64,000 bases of DNA, taken from NCBI RefSeq assembly GCF_032854445.1, contig NC_088302.1, positions 49,880,046-49,944,045 on the forward strand, read 5' to 3'. Position numbers and translations under genes: made by a program. Positions 53,873 through 64,000 of the stretch are shown piece by piece. Every line of letters begins with the position of its first letter. Position 1 is the stretch's first letter. The DNA is from Liolophura sinensis. Lineage: Eukaryota > Mollusca > Polyplacophora > Chitonida > Chitonidae. The notes under the pieces were generated by a model, which searched no databases, was not told where the DNA came from, and worked only from the letters and a program-made list of their open reading frames with translations.

Positions 53873-54062
53873 GCTCTGTCGGACTTCCCGCCAATGATCA
53901 GTACAGCAGCAGTCTGACTTCACCTAGTTCGAGCAGCTCACGCCACCCTCTTTCTCGACACGTGCACCTCGTTCGACTGACAGCGAAGTGTTTGTGACGA
54001 GACAAGGGAACATCAAAAAATCTCGCATAAATAAACTCGGCCACGCGGCACATAAAAACGGA
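53873..54062 (-). promoter_or_regulatory. Likely promoter and 5' untranslated exon of the A-T-R-SDR gene
   Basis: This is a short stretch richer in G, C and CpG than its AT-rich surroundings. On the minus strand it ends in a strong donor (GAGC/GTAAGT, intron from 53872) with no ATG before it, as expected of a 5' UTR exon. It contains an E-box CACGTG at 53959-53964. The exact transcription start and the matching acceptor before exon 1 (50294) are not fixed. Confidence 0.45.
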
Positions 54063-54335
54063 ATGGGATCACAAGACTTCAGCATGTCCTTTCAGTAAAA
54101 AAAAAAATAATAATAATGTTGCACTTTTACCCATAGCAAAGGCTAATTTCAAAGAAACTATGCAGAAAACCATGATATTTGATTTTATGTTGAGACATAT
54201 ATATAAGTATGGTGATACAGTAGAATTTAGCATTGACAGAAGAAAAGTACCTCAAAGACAGACCTCTTTCAGTAAGTAAATGACATTTTTGTAATTGTGC
54301 ATGAGAACCCTTCTCCCCTAAATCTAAATTTTGTA

Positions 54336-54605
54336 TGGTGGGTATTTGGGACCACCTATTGGTATATATTTTCTTTCCACAATAATGTTATGAATGAGGA
54401 GGTAGCACATGTTTAATAAATATATTTGCAACAGAATTTAGTCTTTTCAGCGAAGAAATTGATCACATTTGTATTTTTAATATATTTATAAATTTTGTCA
54501 TAATTCAGATTAAATGCATGTAAAAACAACAAATTTACATTCAAATAAATTTACTAGACATGCGTCACATCCTTATATCAAAAGGTGGTCCCAGATACCC
54601 ACCAT
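54336..54605. mobile_element. Foldback or MITE-like element upstream of the A-T-R-SDR promoter
   Basis: ATGGTGGGTATTTGGGACC at 54336 is matched by its complement ending at 54605 (23-bp arms, one mismatch) with about 224 bp between. Inner sequence is AT-rich and without open frames of note. Confidence 0.55.
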
Positions 54606-54929
54606 GCTGTTTTCAAATACTCTCTCCTCTTCAAAGCAAAAATCTAAAAAAAATATTAAAAACCATATCTCCAAATAAGTTTTCACACTCTTTCATCGAA
54701 TTTTGGAATCGTTTTTATATTTTCTTCTTCTTTAAGGCAGCTTGATTTGTGTTTTAAGAGCAAGCCAGAAGTAAAAATTTCAAAAATGGATTACAAATAA
54801 AACTGATAATCCACCTTTCTCTTGTGCAAAATCTTAATGTTTTATTATGTGCAGATATTTCAAGGATTTACAAAAAATGTTTTATACAGGAACAATTGCT
54901 GGTACAGTCAAAATTTCCCAAATAACAGA

Positions 54930-55022
54930 TGACTTTTCAGTTCGATTTTTATACCCTCTTCTGACATTGAAACAAAGATTCATTGTGCCCGTAAAACAAA
55001 GTTTTAATTGGTATGGCCTTAA
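54930..55022. repeat. Dispersed repeat pair with 62505-62586
   Basis: Shared blocks: TTTTTATAC(C/T)CTC, TGCCCGTAAAACAA and TTAATTGGTATGGCCTTAA-like, same orientation. Confidence 0.55.
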
Positions 55023-55744
55023 CACCAGGTAAAAAATGTTTTACTGTCACAAATGTTTGTCACACAGAGCCTCAAGATGAAGTAGGCACCACTAAAAAGA
55101 TGCCTGAAAACTGTATCTGTGAATACATTTACTTGTCTTTTTCGATATGTTTTTTTTTTCACTGAAATGAAGTTAGATGTGTTGAAGGCACGGTAAGCAT
55201 TATGGATCATACTGATCATGTGTTGTCAATGATGAAGCCACAACCTTTTACTGGCTCCAAAACAGGTACTCCATGTCAGATTTGCATTCTGATGCACAGG
55301 CACACAATACATGAGAATTAAGAATTTCATCCGCGATTGAACATTGAGGTGTGGATTTTGTGACATTTGTTGGCGACATATGTTGTCAATATGGTCAATA
55401 AAGCCCACCACATAATCATTAGATATAGTTTTCACTGTTTTTTTTTTTAGTTTTTTTTCTACCGATGCTTATCTCATTTTTACAGTTTTTCACTCTTTCA
55501 CACACAAGCTTGCTGCAACCCAGGACCTTGACTGATCATGTCACATGTTCAAATCCAGCTCTGGCTGCTTCAACTGCTACTTAAGTCAGTTTTGTTGATT
55601 ACATAGCACAGGAATTCCTCCATTCTGACTGGTGTCATATTAGTGATTAGGGTTAAGGTGAACACGACATATGCCTCAATAAGTGTATTTGTTTGAAATA
55701 TATAAAAGAATACCAGCAGCATTGTAGTGAAACCCGTGGGAGGA

Positions 55745-56375
55745 ATCTCATACCTATTGGGTGTTGACAATAGGTATGTGGCTACCATGACAGCTCCGTA
55801 AGTGGACAAATGTGTCCACTATAAAAAATTAAAACTTTATGCGGAAAACAGTTGGAGTAGCCCTAATACAAAATCATTTCTATTTATAAATTATGTATAA
55901 AGAAAATGGCTATCTGGTTACCATGACAACTGTGAAAATGGACAAAAGTCAATGGCGACACAGCGTCTCTATGTATCTATGTATCCACCACAAATTAAAA
56001 CTGTATGTGGAAAACAGTTGGAGTTATAGCTCAGACACAAATTCATATCTGTTTATAAGGTATACATTGGGAAATGGCAAGCTGGTAACCATAACAATGG
56101 ACAAATGAGTCGCGAAACATCATCTGTGTATCTATGTATCCACCACACATTGAAATTCTGTGGAAAACTGTTGAGTTATAGCCTGGACACGAGATCATAT
56201 CTATCCATATAATATTCATAAGGAAATGGCAATCTGGTAACCATGACAACCACGGAAATGGACAAATGCGAGTCTCAACACATCGTCATCTGTGTATGTT
56301 TGTAACCACAAAAAATTAAAACTCTCCATGGAAAACAATTGGAGATATAGTCCGGACACAAATGCAGACAGACGG
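55745..56375. repeat. Diverged tandem repeat of about 130-170 bp (four units)
   Basis: Units share TGG(T/C)TACCATGACA, GAAAATGGACAAA, ATGTATCCACCACA, AATTAAAACT and GGAAAACAGTTGGAGTTATA in that order. Spacing between units differs (about 133, 167 and 153 bp). Intergenic, between the Aurora kinase 3' end and the A-T-R-SDR promoter. Confidence 0.75.
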
Positions 56376-57156
56376 ACACAATAATGTGGAAAGCAACGCA
56401 TCTTTGAAAGAGCAGACCAACCATATCGGATAACAAAGCCACAATCTATTAAGCAAGAGCCTAAAATTATTGCACATTTTTTTTTTCTTTCTAATTCTGC
56501 CAAGGCGTTAGAGGACATAACTTTCAAACATTTAAGTATTTACATAAACAGTTATTATAAATTCACACGAGGCTGCATTCCACAGATTACGTGAGGCCAT
56601 TAGCCATCACTGCTCTGGCTTCACTCTCTGTGCTGTAAGTCTTTCATATTTACAACATGTCAATGAAGAACAAGAACACAATGAAGAAAAAGAACACATG
56701 ACATTTATACTGCATTTTATTTATTATCAGAATTTATCCAAATTATTCTCAAAACAATTCCCACATCTTTCAATGTAGAGCAGGGGTACATGACCCTGCT
56801 ACCAACCGTTTATTATTCTTATCACAGAGGGAAAATGCAAGTATACAATGGATGTAGGCCTATTTATTTACAACATACACATAGGCTATGTAATGTGACA
56901 TATCATTAAGATGTCCATTGTTCTATTACATAACCTTTTATTTGCCTAATGAAATGATTTTACCCACACCTTTTTTCTTGAAAAAAAAAGTAGAAACATA
57001 ATGATGGTCCCATTATTTCTAAGATGTTAATAAATATCTTGTGAAATGAGTGACACATTGCAGATATATGAATGGATGTTATATAAATAGATCTTGTTAA
57101 AATAACAACTTAATCTATACACAAGAATGAATCCATTGTATACACAAAAAGTACAG

Positions 57157-57277
57157 GGGTCACTTTCACAAAACTTCCTAAATTTTCTCGTAAATGACAT
57201 CGCCTTAGGCACTATAACCTAGACAAAGTCTTTTATGAAAAATGTTATGAGAAATGCGACTTTTGTGAAAGTGGTCT
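57157..57277. repeat. Short foldback element
   Basis: GGTCACTTTCACAAAA and ACTTTTGTGAAAGTGGTC form inverted arms; TTTTCTCGTAA and TTATGAGAAA continue the pairing inward. Confidence 0.5.
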
Positions 57278-58539
57278 CGGGTCATATGAAAATATATGAC
57301 ATTACTCTACCTTTACAAAGACTGCTTCACTCCTGGCCTATTGTTTGTGCAATAAAAGGTAATCATTACATTGCAAAGTGCACTAAGAATGTGAACAATA
57401 AGGTTCGTGTACAGTGGGGTTACGATCATGTCAATTAGAAGTTTGCATAGGGTACAGTATATACATGTTACTATGATGTGGAATTGACAGGCATTTGGAG
57501 GCAACCAGTCAGCGCAAGACAATGCTGGAAATGTACTGGATTTCATTTTTAATGGTAATGAATGAAAGAAAGTCATGGGCACATGACAATGCCTCTGGAA
57601 ACATTTACACCCAGGATCTGAAATATCTTGCTACAAAGTTCAAATATATGCAAGTCGGTTTAAATCTTAACTATCTTTTGTTGTGCTTAATATTCAATTT
57701 TGATATTCATTATGTTACTACACTATTGATGAGCCAAAAGAAAAGAGGTAAAAATTTTAGGACTAGAGGGAAATGGTTAGGTACAAAGTTAGCACATAGG
57801 GACTGAAATTAATAAGCACTGTACATGCATGTCCCCTAGTCAAGAAAAAAAGGAAAATGAAACACACTTAACTTCCTTTTTCCAGCTCAAAACAGAAATA
57901 ATAAAACAAAATAACCTGTTATCGGAGCAGAAAATGTTTCGATACAATACAGCTTTAACAAAAACTAAGACTTTGCCTTGTTACATGTAATGGTAAAGAG
58001 GTTACACATGCACAACAACCAAGCCTCCTAATAGCATGTGATGAACACACAGCTGTTAACTAAGAGTTAACTTACATAGTTACAAATATTACACTGTACA
58101 ACATGAAAGGCGGTGATCTTTTTTTGCATCAGAATCCTCACTCCCATGCCTTTTTTAAATATTTTATAAAGATGATAAAAAAAATACTCCTACATATTTT
58201 CCCTTTTTTTACCAACTTCAGCACAGAAATGTTGTGAGCACCACACCAGAGGAAAGCTAATAGTTCCACATTATGTACAATGTTACATTGTGTTACAGCA
58301 TACAATATCTGGTATCCCATCTTTTATGGCATTCAGGCCTGTATAATATCAGGTACAGATTAACAGCTCATTCAATCCTTATATAGCATTGTGTGTGACT
58401 GCTTACGCCACTCACATTTCAATCTAAACAGATAATTTTTGGTTTCAATTGATTTTAGCCTTTGATATCACAAACTGGTTTATGTATAATGTAGAAATTT
58501 ACAGCATTCCTTCAGCTGTCGGGTCCAAATGACTCTGGG

Positions 58540-58668
58540 TTAAGAATTTCCTTTAGGATTGTTTGTAGTAGCAGCAGCTGGTGTTAGGTCAACTGTATTT
58601 TCTTTTATCCATGGGTGGGCTAAGACCTCATCCAGTGAAATACGCTGGTTGGGATCACGACGCAATAG
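58540..58668 (-). CDS. AURK: Aurora kinase last exon
   Basis: It encodes [20 protein letters not shown] followed by a 23-residue tail ending in PKGNS and TAA. It is separated from the previous exon by a 2.6-kb intron holding SINE-like and THAP-like debris. Confidence 0.92.
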   Translation of the reverse strand, partial: LLRRDPNQRISLDEVLAHPWIKENTVDLTPAAATTNNPKGNS

Positions 58669-61600
58669 CTAAGAGAGGGAAAAAAGAACAACACAATTAG
58701 CATACTGATCAAACTGATGTTTCAATAATATCAATACACTTGATGATGATGATCAGATATGCAGCAGTATTTATTCCATTGGTGTTTAATGCCCCAGTCA
58801 ATAATTTTTCATTTATTCTATGGAAAAGTTGTATTAGTTTTATGAGTGGAGGAAACCACTAACTATTGGCAACTTACTGAAGAAATTTCCCATGTGTGAA
58901 GTCCAGATGTGCATATCATATTTTGTGTAACACTAGCGGTCTTTAATAAATATTACGCCACGCAAAACGCCACAACAGTGTCACCACGGACCCATAAGTA
59001 TTGAGAGCTTGGGACTCAAAGCTTGGTTTGAACCCCACACCTCATATTCTAGTGACTGGAAGGCAAGCAGCACCTCTAACCCCCAGATCTCTAACCTCTA
59101 ACTCCCAGATCTCTAACCTCTAACCCAGGAACAGCATCAACCCTTCGCAAGGTATACTGAACTGACAAACTTAACAAAAATACATGACTAATGTTTCAAA
59201 AGTATCATTACTGGTCATTTAGAAATTCTGATATACACAGCTGATGACAAGCTTATGGAGCTGCAGACTGCTCCTTCAAGAGCATCCAGTAATTATATTT
59301 CTTGAAGGATTAGTGTCCAGATTGGTTATCTATTCACAATTAGCAACCTTTGAACATATTGTTAATTTGAGTGTAAAAAAATATTGGAAAAAAGTACAGT
59401 AATCTGAGTAATATGGCCTCAAAATCACTAGATGATGAGGCTGGATTTATGCATTTTTTCCGCCAACACTCAGTAGCCTCTGCCGAATGACATCATACAA
59501 GTCTAATCTTTACGAGCTGTCAGAGTTTCGCCATTTAGTTCAATGCTTAGAAGCCACACAAGTGACAACAAGAATATCAAATTTCTTCATGAAATTGTTT
59601 ACTGTTCTGCATACTGTTGCCAAAACAGGCTGTCGAAGAACCCTGGAGTTAATGTTTTCAAGTTTCCAAACGATTTGGCCCTCAGGAAAGCGTGGATTCA
59701 CAGAACAAGATGGAAAGATTTTATACCCACCCAAAGCCAAATCTTTGTGGCACTGACAACAGTTGGTATAAAAGAAATCTTGGCAGATAGCTAAATTTTA
59801 GGCTTTAAATATATGTACATAAACTCTGGTGATAGGGCTTGGTGGGTGTAAAACAAAGCAGGAATTCTTTCATCATTTTTTTTCATCAATCTTCGGTATG
59901 CTGATAAAGTGAAAGAAAAGCAGATACAACGAGGTGATGGATTCCAATGAATGTCCTTAGACACACGCTACCCCATTGGCTGTGTCTTTCCTGTGGACCA
60001 ATGAGTGAGCTCGTAACAAACTGTGTACAGCAACATAATGGAAATTTGACAGCTACTGCAATACTAGCGTTTTCTGACTGGCTAAAGCGGACGATTAAAA
60101 TCGAAAACAATCTAAAACTAATCATGTTACTTGACTACGTTAATCAAAAATTACTGACTGAGGCTGAAATACTGGTTGTTGATTAGAATTACTCATCAAA
60201 GGTGTGAAAACAAGTGAGATCTCTTTGAATACTGCTCAGGGTAGGTGTGAAGCAATCTTACATAGTGATAATCCATTCCCCATTGTTTTAATCTCTATCC
60301 AGATTACGAGGATTAGCGACACTCCAGGAAACAAAAGAGGATTACAGCCCCCCTTGTAATCTCTGTTTGAAGTGCTTGAGTAGTTCTGGACGTAATATAA
60401 CGAGGAAAATTAAAGTTATAAGAATTTTTTTTCAGTATCGCCTTGATTAAACGCGAAGAAGTAAATCAACTAGGGGAATAGAATCATGTTTAGTGTGAAG
60501 CCGACAAAGGAAAGAATAGTAAATATTAAATCTGATACACTGTATTTCACCGAAAACTTAGCATTTTTCAAGTGACACACTTTACTGGATTCTAAATGAT
60601 TCATTCACCTAAATGGGCCATTTAAGAGCTTTTTCTTAAGTTTGATTATTTCTTATCAAATAATGCTAAGTGTCAGCATCAGGAGTATCATTTTAAGGCT
60701 TTCATATCCTTATGAAGGAGCATTTTTGCATGCCACGAAATGTAGACCTACAGTGTAACACAGGATAAAGCTATACCTTACCAGTCCACACTGCCAGTGC
60801 ATTTGGAAATGCCTGGACAAAGATAAAATTCAATGTCTGGAAACTCAGAATCTGAAGTCTCACCAGAGATGTCAGTGTCAAAAATCGGAACACTGTGGGC
60901 TCAGATTGATATGGCTGTATATCTGCTTCTCTGTAGCTAGGATCCATCTCAAAAATGACATCGTTTTGTTACGAATTCCCAGGTTATATAGACCAGCTAG
61001 ACTTGGGTTGGCCATCTATGACATCACCCGCTGAGCTTTACCAGGCGGCCCTCTAGAGATCCGCTAGGGTAGTAAATCTATTGTTTTTTGTGGATTTGAA
61101 GTTATAATTGCATTTCTCACAGGCCCTCCTGGTAACATATTATTAAACAGGTTAAAATCTTTATACTTAGGACAAGTAGCTAAATCTGGACACTAATCCT
61201 TTAAAATAAACAGTCAAAATCAAATAAGGCGCCAGATTTATCTCACCTTAGATATCAAGTCTTTGGCACCACTGCTCACGTAGTGTGGAAACTGAAGATC
61301 GACTGTGAGGATTCGCTGATACGTTGCTTCATGTCCTTCCGCTTCAAACGGAGGCTTCCCCACCAGAAACTCATAGCACAGGACGCCCAGACTCCATAAG
61401 TCCACCTTCTCGTCGTGAGTGTGGCCTTCTATCATCTCTGGGGGGAGATAATCCAGTGTACCACACAGAGTTGCTCTCCTGGAACAGCAAATACAATTGT
61501 GGCCTTATGATTACAACGGGGATGGGAGGCGATAAAGATTAAATACTAGGGAGTGTGGACTGACACCACTGAGAAGGTGATCAATGGATTAAGTGAACTG

Positions 61601-63683
61601 ATGGCACTGTCTTACCTGGCTAAGGGAGTGTGGACTAAAAAAAACTGAAAAGGTGTTCAATGGATTACGTGAAGTGATGGTACTTGCTCACCTGGCTGAG
61701 GGAGTGTGGACTGACCAACCAAAATCTGCTATCTTCAACTCTCCTCTGAAACTCAGCAGGAGGTTCTCAGGCTTGATATCTCTGTGTATGACATTTCTGG
61801 CATGACAGTACTTTAGGGCATTGGACAACTGGCAAAGATACTGACAGAACAAACACAAAAAACAAGATATATAATTACAGTACTGTAAATAGTGATATTA
61901 TATAGATATGCGAAATAAATTATTCACTTTCCATATCTGTTTTCAAGTCTGAAAAGAAGTGTTTCACATTTTGGAAAACACCCCAGTGAAGGAAGTGGTC
62001 TAACTCACATTGGTTTGCCTTGTGACTTTAAACATAAAGACATTTACCTTTCTTATCAAGCCAATACCAGGTTTTCACCACTGCTTCTTTACGTTCATTA
62101 TGCTGGACTATGGCTGGCTTCCGTTCGCAAAGAGCGCTCTTTGCAGGCCTACATGCTGATGTCTCCCATGGTCAGAGCTTACTGTACTGCTTACAGATAG
62201 TCACTGATGTTTGTTCTGGACTCGGTAGTCACAGTTAGCACCACGGCTTACAGGAGGATCATGCAGTATCTAACCATAGGTATATGGTATATTAATTCAA
62301 TGTGAGGCCACCACAATTTTATTTTGTGTTTTACAGGCAGGGATCCAGAAATGTAATAAAAACAAAAACTGCAGTTTTGACTTATTTTGATATTTTTATA
62401 GATCTCCCTATCTTTCAAGGCTTTCTGATCATGATAATGTGCATTCAACAGGAAAAAATGGCTGAGACACTCTGCATTTCTTACCAATCAGACATACCTG
62501 TAAGAAGCTCTATTTTTATACTCTCCTGTGACATGGAAAAAGATTTATTCTGCCCGTAAAACAATTTAAATTGGTATGGCCTTAAGAAAAAATAAACATA
62601 CATGTAAATAGCAGGATAATTGTAAGAAAATGCGACAGTTACCTTGGCAGTTATGCTTTCGTCAAATCTGACACACTTCTGTAGCTCTTTGTACAGCTCC
62701 CCCCTAGGGGAATATTCCAGTATAAGGTACACTCGTGTTTTGTCATGGAAGTAACCATAAAGCTTCAAGATGTTGGGGTGTCTACAAAAACGGGAGACAA
62801 TTAAAATCTCTAACATTGCACTGGTCCTTAAGAATTTTTTACTTTATATATGAAGGCAATCTGGTCTACAACTGGAGGAAAAAAGGTTAAAGGCATTCAC
62901 CACTAAGCACACAGACAAACTACTGAAATTAAAACCCAGCAAAACCAGCCAGATTTGAGAACCCAATGAAATACAGCCTGAAGAGTCGATCAGTTAGAGA
63001 GAGAAAGAGATGCTTAGTTAAACTTTTACATTTAATTATTTGAATGGTGTTTTACACCATACTCAAAAGTATTTCACTTATACGATGACAGCAAGCATTG
63101 TGGTGGGAGGAAACCGGGCAAAGCATAGAGGAAGCCCACGACCATGTGCAGAATGATGGCAGGCCTTTCCACACGAGAACAGAGAAGAAGCTGGACTTGA
63201 ACTCGTGAGAGGCTCCTCAGTCATTGTGGTGCACTAGCATGTTAATGCTTGGCCATGGATGTCCCTCTGAACTTTCATAAAATGGTTACAGTGATACTAG
63301 GAAATGCTTTTTAAAAATCCAAATAGATTGTAGTATTTTGGGATTCTACAAAAATGGATATCCCAGATTCGGTTTTGTCAAGTTTCATGTCGCCCAGCCA
63401 CACAATGGTAAAAGCCACAAAAGTGGATAAGTATGAAGAGTGTGTTATACTTCTAGTTACCTCCCTTTTTGCATTAGCAGCACCAGTCCAACCCGTCAGT
63501 GACATAAGTTACATTACTTGGAGGTCCGTCTTCTCAATGATTAACAATTATTATTATAAAAATACCAACCGCATTTATACTTTCCAACAAAAGCTTGGCA
63601 TACCTCAGGTGAGACTGAATCTCTATTTCTCTTCGTAACTGATGTTCAACACCAGCTGCCCTCAACTGGGATTTGAAAAGCAC
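58540..63683 (-). CDS. AURK: Aurora-family serine/threonine kinase, 3' six exons (partial; 5' end beyond window)
   Basis: Mitotic kinase acting at centrosomes, spindle and chromosomes. Six exons join in phase: 63683-63604, 62781-62643, 61840-61692, 61478-61247, 58668-58540, after unseen 5' exons. Seen: [20 protein letters not shown] (alphaC), [16 protein letters not shown] (hinge), [11 protein letters not shown] (catalytic loop), [19 protein letters not shown] (activation loop with the Aurora activating Thr), [31 protein letters not shown] and HPWI. The tail after HPWI is short and ends with TAA at 58540. Features of Aurora A (GKPPFEA, LYGYFHD) and Aurora B ([17 protein letters not shown]) are mixed, so I do not choose a paralogue. 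The N-terminal Lys lobe and any A-box or TPX2-binding part are missing from the window. Confidence 0.93.
59543..59756 (+). pseudogene. THAP-type zinc-finger fragment, probably from a transposase
   Basis: The translation shows [31 protein letters not shown] and a following basic stretch, the spacing of a THAP domain (Cys pair, FP, Trp). The C-terminal Cys/His half is lost and frames change after it. It lies antisense in the last Aurora kinase intron. Confidence 0.45.
60190..60470. repeat. Dispersed repeat, copy B (copy A at 52200-52500)
   Basis: Both copies share CTCTTTGAATACTGC, GATTAGCGACAC, CAGGAAACAAAAGAGGATTA, AGTGCTTGAGTA-like and TTTTTTTTCAGTAT in the same order. Confidence 0.65.
61247..61478 (-). 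CDS. AURK: Aurora kinase exon (activation loop, APE-like motif, C-lobe)
   Basis: It encodes [37 protein letters not shown] and [10 protein letters not shown]. The Thr in RRATLCGT is the conserved activating phosphorylation site. Confidence 0.95.
61692..61840 (-). CDS. AURK: Aurora kinase exon (catalytic loop and DFG)
   Basis: It encodes [25 protein letters not shown] and [13 protein letters not shown]. The activation loop is split at the Arg codon by the next intron. Confidence 0.95.
62643..62781 (-). CDS. AURK: Aurora kinase exon (beta4-beta5, hinge)
   Basis: It encodes [20 protein letters not shown] and [16 protein letters not shown]. Phase 2 in, phase 0 out; donor GTAACTG. Confidence 0.93.
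63028..63270 (-). mobile_element. tRNA-derived SINE in an Aurora kinase intron
   Basis: Main-family copy: TTTACACCATACTCAAAAGT, CATTGTGGTGGGAGGAAACC, GAAGCTGGACTTGAACTC. Flanks AACTTTTACA and AACTTTCATA may be a decayed target duplication. Confidence 0.8.
63604..63683 (-). CDS. AURK: Aurora kinase exon (alphaC helix)
   Basis: It encodes [20 protein letters not shown] and IQSHLR; the Glu of the alphaC helix that pairs with the ATP-site Lys is here. Borders are TTCAG/GTGC and CTGAG/GTATG. Confidence 0.92.
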
Positions 63684-64000
63684 CTGAAATATTACAAGGA
63701 ATAATGGAAGATGTTACAAAATGCTTATATCTGCCATGAAGCCTCAAGGTGTGATGGTAATGGGTTCAGTTTGCATATGAACTCAGAGTCATACTTGGCA
63801 CTATTTAATTTGAATCATACTTGCAGATCTATTTCCTTGTTTATTTTGATGTTTCATGCACTTGTATTTCATAATATTTCATACACTTCACATCAAATAG
63901 TGAACCAACCACGCAGAGAAGGAAACCAACTACACTGTCGCACTTATTAACTCCATATATAATGACATTCAAGGCCTCCTTTCACAAGTTTTTTTTTTAA

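Larger units (their letters stand above)
54063..58539. other. Intergenic region between A-T-R-SDR promoter and Aurora kinase 3' end
   Basis: About 4.5 kb, AT-rich, with the foldback elements, the 55.7-56.4 kb tandem repeat and one dispersed repeat. The kinase 3' UTR lies in its right part, but I could not fix a poly(A) signal near the stop. Confidence 0.6.

Overview
This is an AT-rich animal genomic window whose genes have many short exons with GT/AG introns. Its repeats are tRNA-derived SINEs, hAT-type DNA transposons and minisatellites. The SINE families look like those I know from molluscs and other lophotrochozoans, so a marine mollusc or a relative is the best guess. That guess rests on memory of repeat families, not on a search. 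Both protein-coding genes lie on the minus strand.

Region 1 (about 53.95 kb down to 0.25 kb) is one large gene. I could rebuild 26 coding exons, each checked for splice sites and reading phase. They give a protein of about 1,302 residues with the order adenylation (A), thiolation (T), thioester reductase (R), then a tyrosine-dependent short-chain dehydrogenase (SDR). This is the A-T-R-R layout of the fungal NRPS-like enzyme that reduces glycine betaine to choline. The join between the R part and the SDR part depends on a GTGAGT donor at 6770-6765 that precedes a stop codon at 6733. The phases across this join match exactly. The adenylation domain lacks the aspartate that normally holds an alpha-amino group, so a carboxylic acid without a free alpha-amine is likely. 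An animal A-T-R-SDR enzyme is the most interesting content of the window. Two single-base frameshifts, both in runs of C on the + strand, interrupt the model (near 14580 and near 692).

The introns of this gene hold most of the window. One 11-kb intron carries a 56-bp minisatellite (about 86 units) with higher-order 952/560-bp periods. It is split by a 5.5-kb hAT transposon with 16-bp terminal repeats and a transposase reading frame that is complete except for one frameshift. Other tandem arrays (92, 80, 70, 39 and 23 bp units) sit in further introns, several of them directly against exon ends. One 80-bp array copies part of an exon. SINEs with target-site duplications, a hAT derivative nested in a SINE, and several short MITE-like families fill the rest.

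Region 2 (about 50.3-58.5 kb) holds the presumed promoter and 5' untranslated exon of the A-T-R-SDR gene near 53.87-54.06 kb. It also holds a dense cluster of nuclear-receptor half-sites around the first coding exon, and about 4.5 kb of repeat-rich intergenic DNA.

Region 3 (58.54-63.68 kb) is the 3' part (six exons) of an Aurora-family mitotic kinase gene. Its 5' exons lie beyond the right edge. A decayed THAP-type transposase fragment lies antisense in its last intron.
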